From positions 1-57,595 of the forward strand of contig CALWTD010000012.1 of assembly GCA_944384395.1 (NCBI GenBank): 57,595 nt of DNA, in the 5' to 3' direction. Below the pieces are notes generated by a model. The model made no database searches. It worked only from the letters and a program-made list of their open reading frames with translations, and was not told where the DNA came from. Shown here piece by piece: positions 46,545 to 55,578 of the stretch (position 1 is the first letter of the stretch; every line of letters starts with the position of its first letter). The position numbers were made by a program, and so were the translations under genes. Origin of the DNA: an uncultured Clostridia bacterium (GTDB taxonomy: Bacteria; Bacillota; Clostridia; Christensenellales; UBA1242).

Positions 46545-49500
46545 CTTCATCTCCCAAAAATGTTTTTGGACTTATTTTTGCATTTATTTTTCTTGGCAAA
46601 ATAGCACTCTCATCAATTCCACATATGGCCTTGTACTCACAAAATTTACAATCTGAAATTGGAGATATTTGTGTGTTACCTTCTAATATTTCTTTTATTG
46701 CTTGTTCCACTATTTTTATTGAATATTCTATCATGGCTTGCATTTCCTGTTTTGTAACATTTTTGCTATAAACAAGTTTTTTAATATTTTCATCTACATA
46801 TTTTTTATTTGGAGAATATTGCACTTCAAAAAGTTTGCTTTTATTGTTCTCAAAATTCAATGTTGAATCAGCTTTTTCAATTAAGTTAATATCGTCAATA
46901 AAATATCCTTGTAATTTATATTCGTCTTGTTTTGAATCTAAATATGCGTTATTTAGTGGCAAATAAAATGCACCAAAAGGTTTTAAATTAAACTTATTTG
47001 CAATGGCTTTTAAATACACATATACTTGTATTTTTGTGCCGTTATACAAATTTTCAATTTTCGAGTTTGAACTTGCAAGTGAACCTGTTTTATAGTCAAT
47101 TATTCTAAAATAGTTATCGCATTTATCTATTCTGTCAACAATTCCAACTATACTATATTTCTTGTTATTTACATAAACACACAATTCATCTAAATTATCG
47201 CCAAATTTAAACTCTGTTTTAAACAATTTAAAATTGCTTATTTTTTGTTCAAAACACACAAAAATGGCAAATCTTTTTACTTCATTATATAAGATTTCTT
47301 TTGTATATAAATTTTCCTTGTCATTAAAGTATGAATAATCTTTTTTATTTGTTAGTTTACTAAAAACTTTGTCGACGACTTTTGTAATTTGTTCGTCATT
47401 TTCAATTTTATTGTCTTTAATATAATCAACAAAATATTTGCAAAATTCGTGCAAAAAATTACCAAAATCATTTGGTTTTATTGTTCCATCTTTTTTTTCC
47501 ACAAGTTTTAATCCATACTTTACAAAATGTTTAAATGGACATTCATAATAACTTTCAACTTGACTTATTTTAGTTTTGTTTAAACTAAGCATTGATTTGC
47601 CTGATGAAACTTTTTCTTTATTTAAAAAATTAAATTGTTTAAACTCGCCTAAATTCTGTAAAACATTTTTTAAAACAAAACTCTGTTTTGTGTTTTTTGA
47701 AATGTTTTTAAGTGCAATATAAGAATATGGATTATTAAATTTTATTTTTTCTATATAATTATCATCAGCAAAATTTTCTTCAAAATCTGCTATATTATAT
47801 TTATTAGCCCCCAAACTTAAAATATCGCTAACAAATTTTGATGGCAACATTTTTTGGCCATCTTCGTCTGTCAATCTATAATAAACAAACAAGTTCTGTT
47901 TAGCATCACTTAAAATGTCAAAAAGTTTAAATCTATTGCGCCTATTTATCATTTTAACTGTTGGCGAAATTTTTAATTTTTTAGATAAAAAATCAATTTC
48001 TTTATCACTAATAAGTCCCAAATCTTTTATTGTTGTTGGAAGAACATCTTGATTTGCACCCAAAACAAACAAATATTTTTTTGTTTCAAAAAAACTTGAT
48101 GAACTATCGCCAACATAAACACAATCTAAATTTAGTGGAATTTGAGATATGTTGACATCACTTAATGCATTTAAGTACAATTCATAAAAATCGTTTACAG
48201 AAATTTGTTCGTCATTTAAAATATTTTCAAACTTTTCGTTTAGGCTGGTTATCTTATCTAAAACTTGAACATATATCTTTTCGTTTTTTAAGTCATTGTT
48301 TTTGTTGAACTCGTTGCATAAATTGTTTAGTTGACTTTCAACATTAAAATCTTCTAACAATGTTTTAACTTGTTTAATGTAATAAGAAACAGTGCCAAAA
48401 TTTTTTAATTCGTTTACAAATTTTTTAAGTTTTATGAGTTGTGAATTTGAATAATATTCTAGTAGTTTGTTATATTTACTATATTCAATATTGTTTTCTA
48501 AGATAAAATTCTCTATATTGTTTTTTTCAAGTTTATCAATATCACAAAAACTATTACTTAAAAAATTTATTATGCTTTCTTGACTATAATTTTCAAGATA
48601 TACATCAAAAGCATATTTTATAAAATTTAAAAGTGGTATCTGCAAAAAATTTGTGTTTTTGTCTACATAATATGAAATTTTGTACTCGTCAAAAATGTTT
48701 TCTATGTCTTCAAAATAACTGCTGTTTGTTACTATATTTATATCACTATATTTGCATTTTTTGTTTTTTATAAAATAACAAATATATTTTGCAACATTTT
48801 CTATTTCGTTTTGTTTTGATGGCATTTCAATTATTTTTGCATAGTTAAAATTTTGTTGTGGTTTAATATTGTATCCAAACACATTTTTAAACACCAATTC
48901 TTGTTGTGACGTTAAATTTTGCGTTGCTTCTAATATTTGAAAATCTATATTGTTATTTTTAAAAAACGAAGTGAGTTCGTCATACATTTCATCGTCAAAA
49001 ATATGTGAATTGGAATTATTTGTTTTGTGTAAAACTCCAACCACTAAATTCTTACAGTTTTTTGATATTTTTTTTATGATTTCATAACCTTGTTTTGTAA
49101 AACTATCAAAACCACAAAAATATATATTTGTTTTTTGCAATTTTAATGAATTTTCAATCAAACTATCAAAAGTTTTTAAAATGTTTGTTGCATCAAGTCT
49201 ACCATCTAATAGGTTTTCATATTCTTCGTATACAGAGAGTAGATCTTGCATTTTTGTTTTTTGATTTTCATCAACAAAGTTTAAATTTTGTCTTAATTCG
49301 CTCACCGAAACATCGCTTGACCTAATGAGCGAAAGTGCGTTTTTTATTTTTTCTAAAAGCCCTTGACTTATATTTTTTGAAAAACACAAAAAATTGTTTT
49401 TAACCTTTTGAATTGCCCTATACAAAATAAACGTGCTTTCTATATTATCAACATAGACGCAATCAAGGTTTGCATCGTCAATAATTTTTTTTGCAAGTTT

Positions 49501-49701
49501 GTTTATACCCATAACATGTATGTTAAATGTTGCTTTTATATTTAAAACTTCAAATATAAGTTTTTCAGCAACCATTGAAAATCTATCAGGAACAACAACA
49601 ATATTATCGCACAAAAAATCTTGTCTATTTTTGTCAATAGACCTTATAACTTCTTTGCTAACGCAATTTAATTTATGTCCTACAATAATATTTACAGCCA
49701 T
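46537..49701 (-). CDS. addB: ATP-dependent helicase/nuclease subunit B, Walker A lost
   Basis: 1054 residues. VVPDRFSMVAEKLIFE and LFVLGANQDVLPTTI match AddB's helicase-like domains. The nuclease domain keeps FRIIDYKTGS and the Fe-S cysteines: one in YYECPFKHF and CKFCEYKAIC near the C-terminus. The N-terminal phosphate-binding loop, expected right after the first strand (GRSGSGKT-type), reads VGHKLNCVSKE, so ATP binding by AddB is probably gone. In known AddAB the AddA motor drives translocation, so this need not disable the complex. No Shine-Dalgarno; promoter -10 abuts the ATG. Upstream partner of addA. Confidence 0.93.
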   Translation of the reverse strand: MAVNIIVGHKLNCVSKEVIRSIDKNRQDFLCDNIVVVPDRFSMVAEKLIFEVLNIKATFNIHVMGINKLAKKIIDDANLDCVYVDNIESTFILYRAIQKVKNNFLCFSKNISQGLLEKIKNALSLIRSSDVSVSELRQNLNFVDENQKTKMQDLLSVYEEYENLLDGRLDATNILKTFDSLIENSLKLQKTNIYFCGFDSFTKQGYEIIKKISKNCKNLVVGVLHKTNNSNSHIFDDEMYDELTSFFKNNNIDFQILEATQNLTSQQELVFKNVFGYNIKPQQNFNYAKIIEMPSKQNEIENVAKYICYFIKNKKCKYSDINIVTNSSYFEDIENIFDEYKISYYVDKNTNFLQIPLLNFIKYAFDVYLENYSQESIINFLSNSFCDIDKLEKNNIENFILENNIEYSKYNKLLEYYSNSQLIKLKKFVNELKNFGTVSYYIKQVKTLLEDFNVESQLNNLCNEFNKNNDLKNEKIYVQVLDKITSLNEKFENILNDEQISVNDFYELYLNALSDVNISQIPLNLDCVYVGDSSSSFFETKKYLFVLGANQDVLPTTIKDLGLISDKEIDFLSKKLKISPTVKMINRRNRFKLFDILSDAKQNLFVYYRLTDEDGQKMLPSKFVSDILSLGANKYNIADFEENFADDNYIEKIKFNNPYSYIALKNISKNTKQSFVLKNVLQNLGEFKQFNFLNKEKVSSGKSMLSLNKTKISQVESYYECPFKHFVKYGLKLVEKKDGTIKPNDFGNFLHEFCKYFVDYIKDNKIENDEQITKVVDKVFSKLTNKKDYSYFNDKENLYTKEILYNEVKRFAIFVCFEQKISNFKLFKTEFKFGDNLDELCVYVNNKKYSIVGIVDRIDKCDNYFRIIDYKTGSLASSNSKIENLYNGTKIQVYVYLKAIANKFNLKPFGAFYLPLNNAYLDSKQDEYKLQGYFIDDINLIEKADSTLNFENNKSKLFEVQYSPNKKYVDENIKKLVYSKNVTKQEMQAMIEYSIKIVEQAIKEILEGNTQISPISDCKFCEYKAICGIDESAILPRKINAKISPKTFLGDEDE

Positions 49702-49708
49702 TTATTAT

Positions 49709-49737
49709 ATGATAACAAACACGCTTAGTTTTAGCAA
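49709..49737 (-). promoter_or_regulatory. Promoter abutting the addB start codon
   Basis: Minus strand: TTGCTA (49732-49737), 17-bp spacer, TATCAT (49709-49714). Expected start of transcription is one or two bases before the ATG at 49701, implying a leaderless mRNA. Confidence 0.5.
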
Positions 49738-49741
49738 ATAA

Positions 49742-49769
49742 AAAATACAGCAAATGGTTTGCTGTATCT
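49742..49769 (-). terminator. Terminator after the secreted-protein gene
   Basis: ATACAGCAAA (49745-49754) pairs with TTTGCTGTAT (49758-49767); on the minus strand it is followed by TTTTTTATTT. It separates this gene from the addB promoter. Confidence 0.85.
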
Positions 49770-49798
49770 GGATTTTTAATTGTTTTAAATTGAAAAAA

Positions 49799-50362
49799 TT
49801 AAGAATTTGTTGGAGTTTGAAAGTTAAAACCAACCAAACTTCCTTGCGTTGCATGAAGGGTGGTTTCTTTATCGGTTAAACTTATTGTAAGTGTTATTGT
49901 TGCACTACTTCCTTTCTCTATAGTTATTCCATCGGTATCTGACCAAGTTCCAACAGTGCTTGCAAATGTTGCACTCACATGGTCCGTTGGAATTGCAGGA
50001 CCTAGCGTTGCCGTAACTTTAACTGCAACATTTGTTGAGTTATTTGTTACAACAAAAGTAATTACAATGTCTGGAATTGTTGGATAATTTTTTTCGTCAA
50101 AACACAAAACATCTGGAATTTTCCATACAAGATTATCTGTAACTTTTGTTGTTGCTAGATTTGCGTTGTTTGCACTGCCATCTTCTTTTACGGCACCTTC
50201 TACTGACGCAGAAATAGACACATCGCAATTGTCTGCATTAAAACCGATTTCCCCTTCTATTTGATTGTTTTTTTGCACTGCTGCAAGCACACCAAAAGTA
50301 AGAGTGCTTAAACACAATGCTAAAATACAAATACTTAATACAAGTTTTATTCTTTTACTCAT
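49799..50362 (-). CDS. Secreted beta-rich protein, TasA/camelysin-like family member 3
   Basis: 187 residues with GAGG site. Signal peptide (MSKRIKLVLSICILALC...) ends LAA; mature protein opens with IEGEIGFNADNCDVSISASVEGA, matching the two paralogues at 13105-14378. TIPDIVITFVVTNNST is nearly the same as the corresponding strand in member 2. Rich in T, S, V, N, with one Cys near the start and one mid-protein. Its isolated position ~36 kb away from the pair points to dispersed duplication. Likely secreted or matrix-associated; unproven. Confidence 0.75.
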   Translation of the reverse strand: MSKRIKLVLSICILALCLSTLTFGVLAAVQKNNQIEGEIGFNADNCDVSISASVEGAVKEDGSANNANLATTKVTDNLVWKIPDVLCFDEKNYPTIPDIVITFVVTNNSTNVAVKVTATLGPAIPTDHVSATFASTVGTWSDTDGITIEKGSSATITLTISLTDKETTLHATQGSLVGFNFQTPTNS

Positions 50363-50448
50363 TTTTTCCTCTTATATTATAAATATAATTCACTTATATA
50401 TTATCAAACATTTATAAATTTAGTCAACTATTTTGTATTATAATTAGA

Positions 50449-51288
50449 CTAATTGATTTCATTCATTTTGTTCTCATATCGTTGAGTAAATTTTTTAAGC
50501 GCAGAAAGTTTGTTTTGTTTTGTTAAAAGTTCAGCATTTTTGCCCCTTAATTGTTTAACTTCTTCAACAAGTTTAGTGTTTTGTATGTTTAAAACTTTAA
50601 ATTGTTTTCTAAGCAGTTTTAACTCATTTTCTTTTTCGCTTAGTTGAACAAGTGTTTTTCTAAGTGCCTCGTTTGCTCTTTCACATTCTTGTTTTAAGTT
50701 TGAACTAACTTGCATTGTTGCTTGTTTTTTTACTAGTTTCACAAGCCCTAAAAATAAACTATTTATGTCGCTTTCTGTTAATATATTCCTTCTGTCTGGC
50801 ATACTTATTACGTTGTTTGGCAATTTGGTTTTCACATTAACCCCCTGATTTTTTAATTCATTTAAACAACTTTCATACAAATTTTTATCTTTCAGCACAA
50901 CTGTTCTAAATTTGTTTTGAAAGCGTACCATTTTATTTATATCGCCGTCTGCTAAATTTAAACAGGCTTTTCTTACGGATAAGCCTTTTGATGTTTGTTT
51001 TAATATGTCCATAACTAATTGTTTTGTTTCATCATAGGAAAATTCTTTTTGATCTACTTTTTGATGAAGGCTTAAATCAATGTTTAATTTTTTTTGTCTT
51101 GTTTTGTCGTTTTCTAAACAATTTAATTCTGCATAATAGTAATTTCTAACACTGTTTGGCATTCTGTTTGTAAGTGATGCAAACTCACTAAAAAGATTAG
51201 ACAAACACTTATTTTGTTTCTTACCATTTTCTATAAATCTAAAAAGTTTAATAACTTCATCGTCTTTCCACTTTGAATAATCTTTCAT
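50449..51288 (-). CDS. Myb/SANT-like, coiled-coil DNA-binding protein (RsfA-like)
   Basis: 279 residues. The N-terminal ~55 residues (YSKWKDDEVIKLFRFIENGKK, then NRMPNSVRNYYYAEL) have the tryptophan/helix spacing of a Myb/SANT-like domain, as in RsfA-type regulators of Bacillota. A basic middle region is followed by a strong C-terminal coiled coil (about 200-275, LxxxxxxL heptads). Probably a dimeric DNA-binding regulator. Start supported by AAAGGAGAG. Divergent from the unknown gene at 51393, with only ~100 bp between, so the two may be co-regulated. Confidence 0.75.
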   Translation of the reverse strand: MKDYSKWKDDEVIKLFRFIENGKKQNKCLSNLFSEFASLTNRMPNSVRNYYYAELNCLENDKTRQKKLNIDLSLHQKVDQKEFSYDETKQLVMDILKQTSKGLSVRKACLNLADGDINKMVRFQNKFRTVVLKDKNLYESCLNELKNQGVNVKTKLPNNVISMPDRRNILTESDINSLFLGLVKLVKKQATMQVSSNLKQECERANEALRKTLVQLSEKENELKLLRKQFKVLNIQNTKLVEEVKQLRGKNAELLTKQNKLSALKKFTQRYENKMNEIN

Positions 51289-51392
51289 ATACTCTCCTTT
51301 TTCTTGTTAAGTATTGACAAAAAAAAAATTATTAAACAATAAATAGAAAAACAATAAAGTATTTTAGTTATATAAAAGTCATATAATATATC

Positions 51393-52319
51393 ATGAAAGA
51401 TTTAAAAATATATTCTAATTACAATTTTTTATTGGAAATTGAAAACTCTAACTACTTTTTAGAACCAACAAATTATGTTGAAGTTTTAAATTGTGAAAAA
51501 AACAATCTTTTAATAAAAGCATATCCTGTTGACCAATCTAATTTATCTATTCCCTTTTGCATAAATATTGAAAGTCAAAACCTAGATATAAAAACACAAA
51601 GTGAATGTGTCAAAGTTTATAATTTTGCTCACAGAGCAGAAATTTTTGTAAAACCTTTTTTGATATCATCAAATATTGTTGTTTATACTGCTTCACACAC
51701 AGTAAAAAACGTTAAGTATACAATAAGTTGTTACGAAGACAGAATAAAAATATTTTCATCGAAGGGTGAATATGTATACGAAACAGATATCACAAGTGCT
51801 TCAAGTTTTGTTGTTGACAATAATATAAACATTTTATGCAATAATAAAAAAGGAAAAACACTGGTTGTTTTTAATGTTTCTAATAATGTTTTTAGTCATG
51901 TTTGTGGAGATAAAATAGAGATAGATGGAAATAATATAAAAACACAACAAAACATAAACGATATGGCAAAGCACATACGTGTTTGCTCTTTTGTGCAAAA
52001 TGAAGATATAACTTTAAAAAATAAAGACCTTTACACCGAAAACTCTAAAAATAAAAGTGCAAAAAATAATCTCTTGATTCCTTATAATTTTTTTGAAGCA
52101 ATAAAAGTTGAAGATTTTAATCTTGCCAGGACTTACTTAGCAACGCCTTTAAAAGACAATTTAACAGACGAACAACTTGCATCATATTTTGGGAATTTTG
52201 AAAATATTGGCATTTTGTCTTTTTCTCCACTTTGTTATACTATATATTCTAGTCAAAATGCTAAAGATTATGAAATATATTTGCAAGGCAACAAAATTAA
52301 TGAAATTAACGAAATTTAA
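51393..52319 (+). CDS. Conserved protein of unknown function
   Basis: 308 residues with no signal peptide or membrane helix. The N-terminal two thirds alternates hydrophobic and polar residues like a beta-propeller or repeated beta-sheet (e.g. KVYNFAHRAEIFV, KYTISCYEDRIKIFSSKGEYVYE). The C-terminal LIPYNFFEAIKVEDFNLARTYLATPL...LASYFGNF segment looks like a conserved helical module. I do not recognise the family. The ATG has no Shine-Dalgarno; TATAAT (51382-51387) lies five bases upstream, so the mRNA may be leaderless. Confidence 0.7.
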   Translation: MKDLKIYSNYNFLLEIENSNYFLEPTNYVEVLNCEKNNLLIKAYPVDQSNLSIPFCINIESQNLDIKTQSECVKVYNFAHRAEIFVKPFLISSNIVVYTASHTVKNVKYTISCYEDRIKIFSSKGEYVYETDITSASSFVVDNNINILCNNKKGKTLVVFNVSNNVFSHVCGDKIEIDGNNIKTQQNINDMAKHIRVCSFVQNEDITLKNKDLYTENSKNKSAKNNLLIPYNFFEAIKVEDFNLARTYLATPLKDNLTDEQLASYFGNFENIGILSFSPLCYTIYSSQNAKDYEIYLQGNKINEINEI

Positions 52320-52440
52320 TTTATTATAATAAAATATTGATAAAAAAGTAAATAGTAAATTTATTATGTTGCAATAAATTTACATTATATTATTGATTTT
52401 TTATATTTTTTCGTATAAAATGTTTTCATAGGGAGTATTT

Positions 52441-53415
52441 ATGGAAACATTTATCAAAAATTTAAAGTATTTAACAGAACTATATTCGCAAAAAGATGTG
52501 GCTGAAAAAACTGGTTTCTCTGCAAGCAGTATTGCAAATTATTTAAGTGGAAAAAGTATGCCTTCAATAACATTTTTATTACAATTAAAAAAAGCATACA
52601 AAATTGACATTGACCAATTTTTAGTATCAGAAATCAACAAAAATAATTTAGCAATCTCAAACAACGATAATTATACTAAATTTATTGGTAATTATATTGT
52701 GTACTATTATAATTCAAGTGCCTATAAAGGCAAAGTTGGTAGTTACAACTATGACATACTAACTTTTGGAATAATATCAGTTGTAAATGATATCGATTTT
52801 TCTTCGCCAAAAGGTATAAAAACGTATGGACTTTTTATGATTTCAAGAGAAAAAGCAGAAGAATTTTTAAAAACCTTAAACTCTTATAAAAACAACATTC
52901 AAAAAATCAACGATTTTTATATGCAGTTTGAAAATTATTATTGGGGAGATTTGGAGCAAAATCCAAATCAAATATTTGTAAGTTTAAAAAATAAAAACGA
53001 TAAATGTTTAATTATTTTAAACAATCCACCTTCAAACAAAAAATATGTTGGTGGACTTGGAACAGTTAATTCTATTTCTCGTGGCAGAGAACACGTGCCT
53101 TGTATTCAATATATAATTTTTTCAAGTATCGCATTTAATATTCCTGACGGAGAAATATATAACCTTTTAGCGCTAGATATTGCAGAAGTAAATGTAAAAA
53201 ACCAAATAAATGATTTAATCAATTTAATCAAAAGGTTGTATTTAAGCCCAACACAATCAGGACTCAACGAATTTCAACAAAAACGAATTGTTGAGGATAG
53301 TATTCAAAACATTATAAGCGATGCAGTTGATTCAAATATGTTTAGATTTGCAAAAGTCAACAACATGGAAGACGACAATTATTATAGACTGATAAAGGAC
53401 GCCGACTATGAATAA
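52441..53415 (+). CDS. XRE-type HTH protein with unknown C-terminal domain
   Basis: 324 residues. Residues 1-60 form a lambda-repressor-like helix-turn-helix (SQKDVAEKTGFSASSIANYLSGKSMPSITFLLQL). The remaining ~250 residues are a globular domain with no recognised family; a glycine-rich KKYVGGLGTVNSISRG stretch near residue 200 may be a ligand loop. GGGAG site before the ATG, TATAAA-type -10 ~20 bp upstream. Overlaps the following HD-TGS gene by 8 bp, so the two proteins are made together; sensing by this protein of a state acted on by its partner is inference. Confidence 0.78.
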   Translation: METFIKNLKYLTELYSQKDVAEKTGFSASSIANYLSGKSMPSITFLLQLKKAYKIDIDQFLVSEINKNNLAISNNDNYTKFIGNYIVYYYNSSAYKGKVGSYNYDILTFGIISVVNDIDFSSPKGIKTYGLFMISREKAEEFLKTLNSYKNNIQKINDFYMQFENYYWGDLEQNPNQIFVSLKNKNDKCLIILNNPPSNKKYVGGLGTVNSISRGREHVPCIQYIIFSSIAFNIPDGEIYNLLALDIAEVNVKNQINDLINLIKRLYLSPTQSGLNEFQQKRIVEDSIQNIISDAVDSNMFRFAKVNNMEDDNYYRLIKDADYE

Positions 53416-54874
53416 TTATGAAGAAATTTTTAATGAGATAGTAAACAATTTAAAAAACAAAAACAGTTTAGACATTTCAAATGTTATAAAAGCATATAAT
53501 TTTGCAAAAGAAAAACACAAAAATCAATTTAGAAAAAGTGGCGAGCCTTATATTTTGCATCCCGTTCAAGTGGCTTATATTTTGGAACATCTAGATTTTA
53601 ATACCGATGTTATATCTAGTGCACTTTTGCATGATACCGTTGAAGATTGTGGCGTTACAATAAAAGAAATAGAAAAAACTTTCAATAAACAAATTGCAGA
53701 AATTGTTGATGCAGTCACTGCAATAACTAAAGAAAATTTTATGCCAGACAACGAAAATCTATTTTCTAACACTGATGATTTTTTAAAACAAGCAATTGAA
53801 GACAAAACATATCAAAAACTAATATCTATTGGAAAAAATAACAAATTTGGATTCTATATTAAATTTGCTGATAGATTAAACAATTTACAAACAATAGGGA
53901 TTTTCCCAAAATATAAGAAAGAAGCAAAAGTAAACGAAACAAGAAAATGGATTATTCCAATTGCAAAACTACTAAAATCTAAGTACTTTTATGACAATAT
54001 TAAAAATCAATGTTTTTTAGTATCAACAGAAGAAGAAAATAAAGACTTTATCAATTATTATAGCAGATATATAAAAAACATGAAAAATTATTTAATCATA
54101 CTAAAAGAAAGGATAGAAAGAGAAGTTGGTATATACCTTAATTCACTAAAAGCAAATATATCTTTATATAAAGTTATCGTAGAACCAAAAACACAATTAG
54201 AAATATACGACAGCATTACATCACACTTTGAAATAAGTAAACTCACAAAAATAAAAGAAAGCAATTTTATAAGTGTTCCAACTTACAACATTTATATTGT
54301 TTTTAACGAAAAAGAACAAACAAAGAATTATATGGAACTATTATATGAAATCCTTAACAACACAAATTTATCACAAAATTTAAGAGCAATAAACATTAGT
54401 TATGACACATTTAACAATAGTTATTTGGTTGTAAAAGACAACATACGAAATTTGTTTGGTATAGCTTGTATGTCTAGAGCACACTTTACAGAAGTACAAA
54501 ACGGAACGATTACCGGTACAGATGTAGACATGATTGATGAAACTATGGCAAGTGGCGTTGTAACAAATTTTATTACTGTTTTAACACCAAACAAAGAAAA
54601 AATAAAAATACCATCACACAGCACTGTACTTGATTTTGCTTTTAAACTTCACAACGATATTGGATTTAGTTGTAAATACGCTTTCATAAACGATTCCCCT
54701 AACAAATCTCCAATATATACAAGACTAAATAATGGCGACAAAGTTGAAGTTGTTTGCGAACTCGATAAAAATGGACTAAATGTTAATATTGCCGAACTAA
54801 GATGGCTTGCATATTGCAAAAATGAAAACACCCAACGAGTTTTAATTAAATATTTTGAAAAAAAATACAATTAA
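53408..54874 (+). CDS. RelA/SpoT-type HD phosphohydrolase with TGS domain
   Basis: 488 residues. N-terminal HD domain of the RelA/SpoT kind: H37 (KEKHKNQFRKSGEPYILHP), H51, and the H75-D76 pair in SALLHDTVED, with metal-binding spacing for hydrolysing (p)ppGpp. Near the C-terminus (about 395-460) a TGS domain reads VLTPNKEKIKIPSHSTVLDFAFKLH. Between them, where long RSH proteins carry the synthetase, ~190 residues lack its conserved motifs, so this looks hydrolase-only or with a relic synthetase. Shorter than a full ~730-residue Rel. Fused in translation to the HTH gene by an 8-bp overlap. Could be an alarmone hydrolase or a specialised regulator or toxin partner. Confidence 0.82.
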   Translation: MNNYEEIFNEIVNNLKNKNSLDISNVIKAYNFAKEKHKNQFRKSGEPYILHPVQVAYILEHLDFNTDVISSALLHDTVEDCGVTIKEIEKTFNKQIAEIVDAVTAITKENFMPDNENLFSNTDDFLKQAIEDKTYQKLISIGKNNKFGFYIKFADRLNNLQTIGIFPKYKKEAKVNETRKWIIPIAKLLKSKYFYDNIKNQCFLVSTEEENKDFINYYSRYIKNMKNYLIILKERIEREVGIYLNSLKANISLYKVIVEPKTQLEIYDSITSHFEISKLTKIKESNFISVPTYNIYIVFNEKEQTKNYMELLYEILNNTNLSQNLRAINISYDTFNNSYLVVKDNIRNLFGIACMSRAHFTEVQNGTITGTDVDMIDETMASGVVTNFITVLTPNKEKIKIPSHSTVLDFAFKLHNDIGFSCKYAFINDSPNKSPIYTRLNNGDKVEVVCELDKNGLNVNIAELRWLAYCKNENTQRVLIKYFEKKYN

Positions 54875-54906
54875 AAAAGAACACTTTTTTGTGTTCTTTT
54901 TTATAT
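54873..54906 (+). terminator. Intrinsic terminator
   Basis: AAAAGAACAC/GTGTTCTTTT stem with a T-rich tail immediately after the HD-TGS gene. Confidence 0.9.
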
Positions 54907-55002
54907 CTAAACAATGTGTGAAAAAGTTGCTGACATATTAACCTTATTTTAAACACTTGCAAGACTTATTTTATTATATATCATTTTAAAAAAATTATTA
55001 AC

Positions 55003-55323
55003 TTACTTTTGCTCTTTTTCCATTTCATTTATCTGTCCCAAAAATTTCTGCATCTTTTTTTCTATAACTTCATCTATTTTATAATCTTTAAAAAAATGTC
55101 GCATTTGTTCTAAGCATATGCTTACATCTGCAATTTCTTCAACCAAGTTTTCAACAATTTTATTGTCTCCCTTATACTCCTTGTACAAAACTTTTCTTTT
55201 ATATTTGTTGATTGCAACAATTAGTTCTCCCATTTCTTCAACACATTGGTCATATTGTGCAACAAGTCCCCATAACCTAGTTGCCTTGTCATAAATTTCT
55301 AGTCTTTCTTGTTCGTTTAGCAT
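55003..55323 (-). CDS. MazG-like nucleotide pyrophosphohydrolase-type protein
   Basis: 106 residues, one all-helical domain. QYDQCVEEMGELIVAI (E-E-x-x-E) and NLVEEIADVSICLEQM (E-E-x-x-D) are the paired acidic helices that bind Mg2+ in MazG/iMazG proteins, which hydrolyse (d)NTPs to monophosphates. Length fits single-domain MazG-like proteins often encoded by phages or accessory loci. AAGGAG precedes the ATG. It is divergent from nrdD, an apt neighbour for nucleotide-pool control though not necessarily linked. Confidence 0.78.
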   Translation of the reverse strand: MLNEQERLEIYDKATRLWGLVAQYDQCVEEMGELIVAINKYKRKVLYKEYKGDNKIVENLVEEIADVSICLEQMRHFFKDYKIDEVIEKKMQKFLGQINEMEKEQK

Positions 55324-55509
55324 AATTTTCTCCTTGATTTGAGTGTATCATTTTTATATATCTTTGACAAATTTTTTGTGTAGTTTTGTTTTTATAACCA
55401 TATTGTTTTTTAAAATAACATTTAAGTTTTTTTGTAAAAAAATATTTACCAATTTTGACATTTTTTATTGTACAAAAAAATATTATTGTGATATGCTTTA
55501 TTCCATAAT

Positions 55510-55556
55510 CGCAATATATAGGTAGTAAAAATATATAAAACCACAATATATTGTAA
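55510..55556 (+). promoter_or_regulatory. Pair of NrdR-box-like operator sites
   Basis: Two imperfect palindromes, GCAATATATAGG (55511-55522) and CACAATATATTGT (55542-55554), share the CAATATAT core of NrdR boxes (roughly aCACwATATwTwGTGt). Their cores start 32 bp apart, three helical turns, the spacing usual for tandem NrdR boxes. They lie upstream of the ribonucleotide reductase start, where NrdR-ATP/dATP would repress it. Confidence 0.75.
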
Positions 55557-55578
55557 TTGTTGATAGGGAGGACAATAT

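Noticed and set aside
55289..55546. 85-residue minus-strand frame before the MazG-like gene
   Set aside because: Overlaps the MazG start and the NrdR operator region, with no ribosome-binding site.
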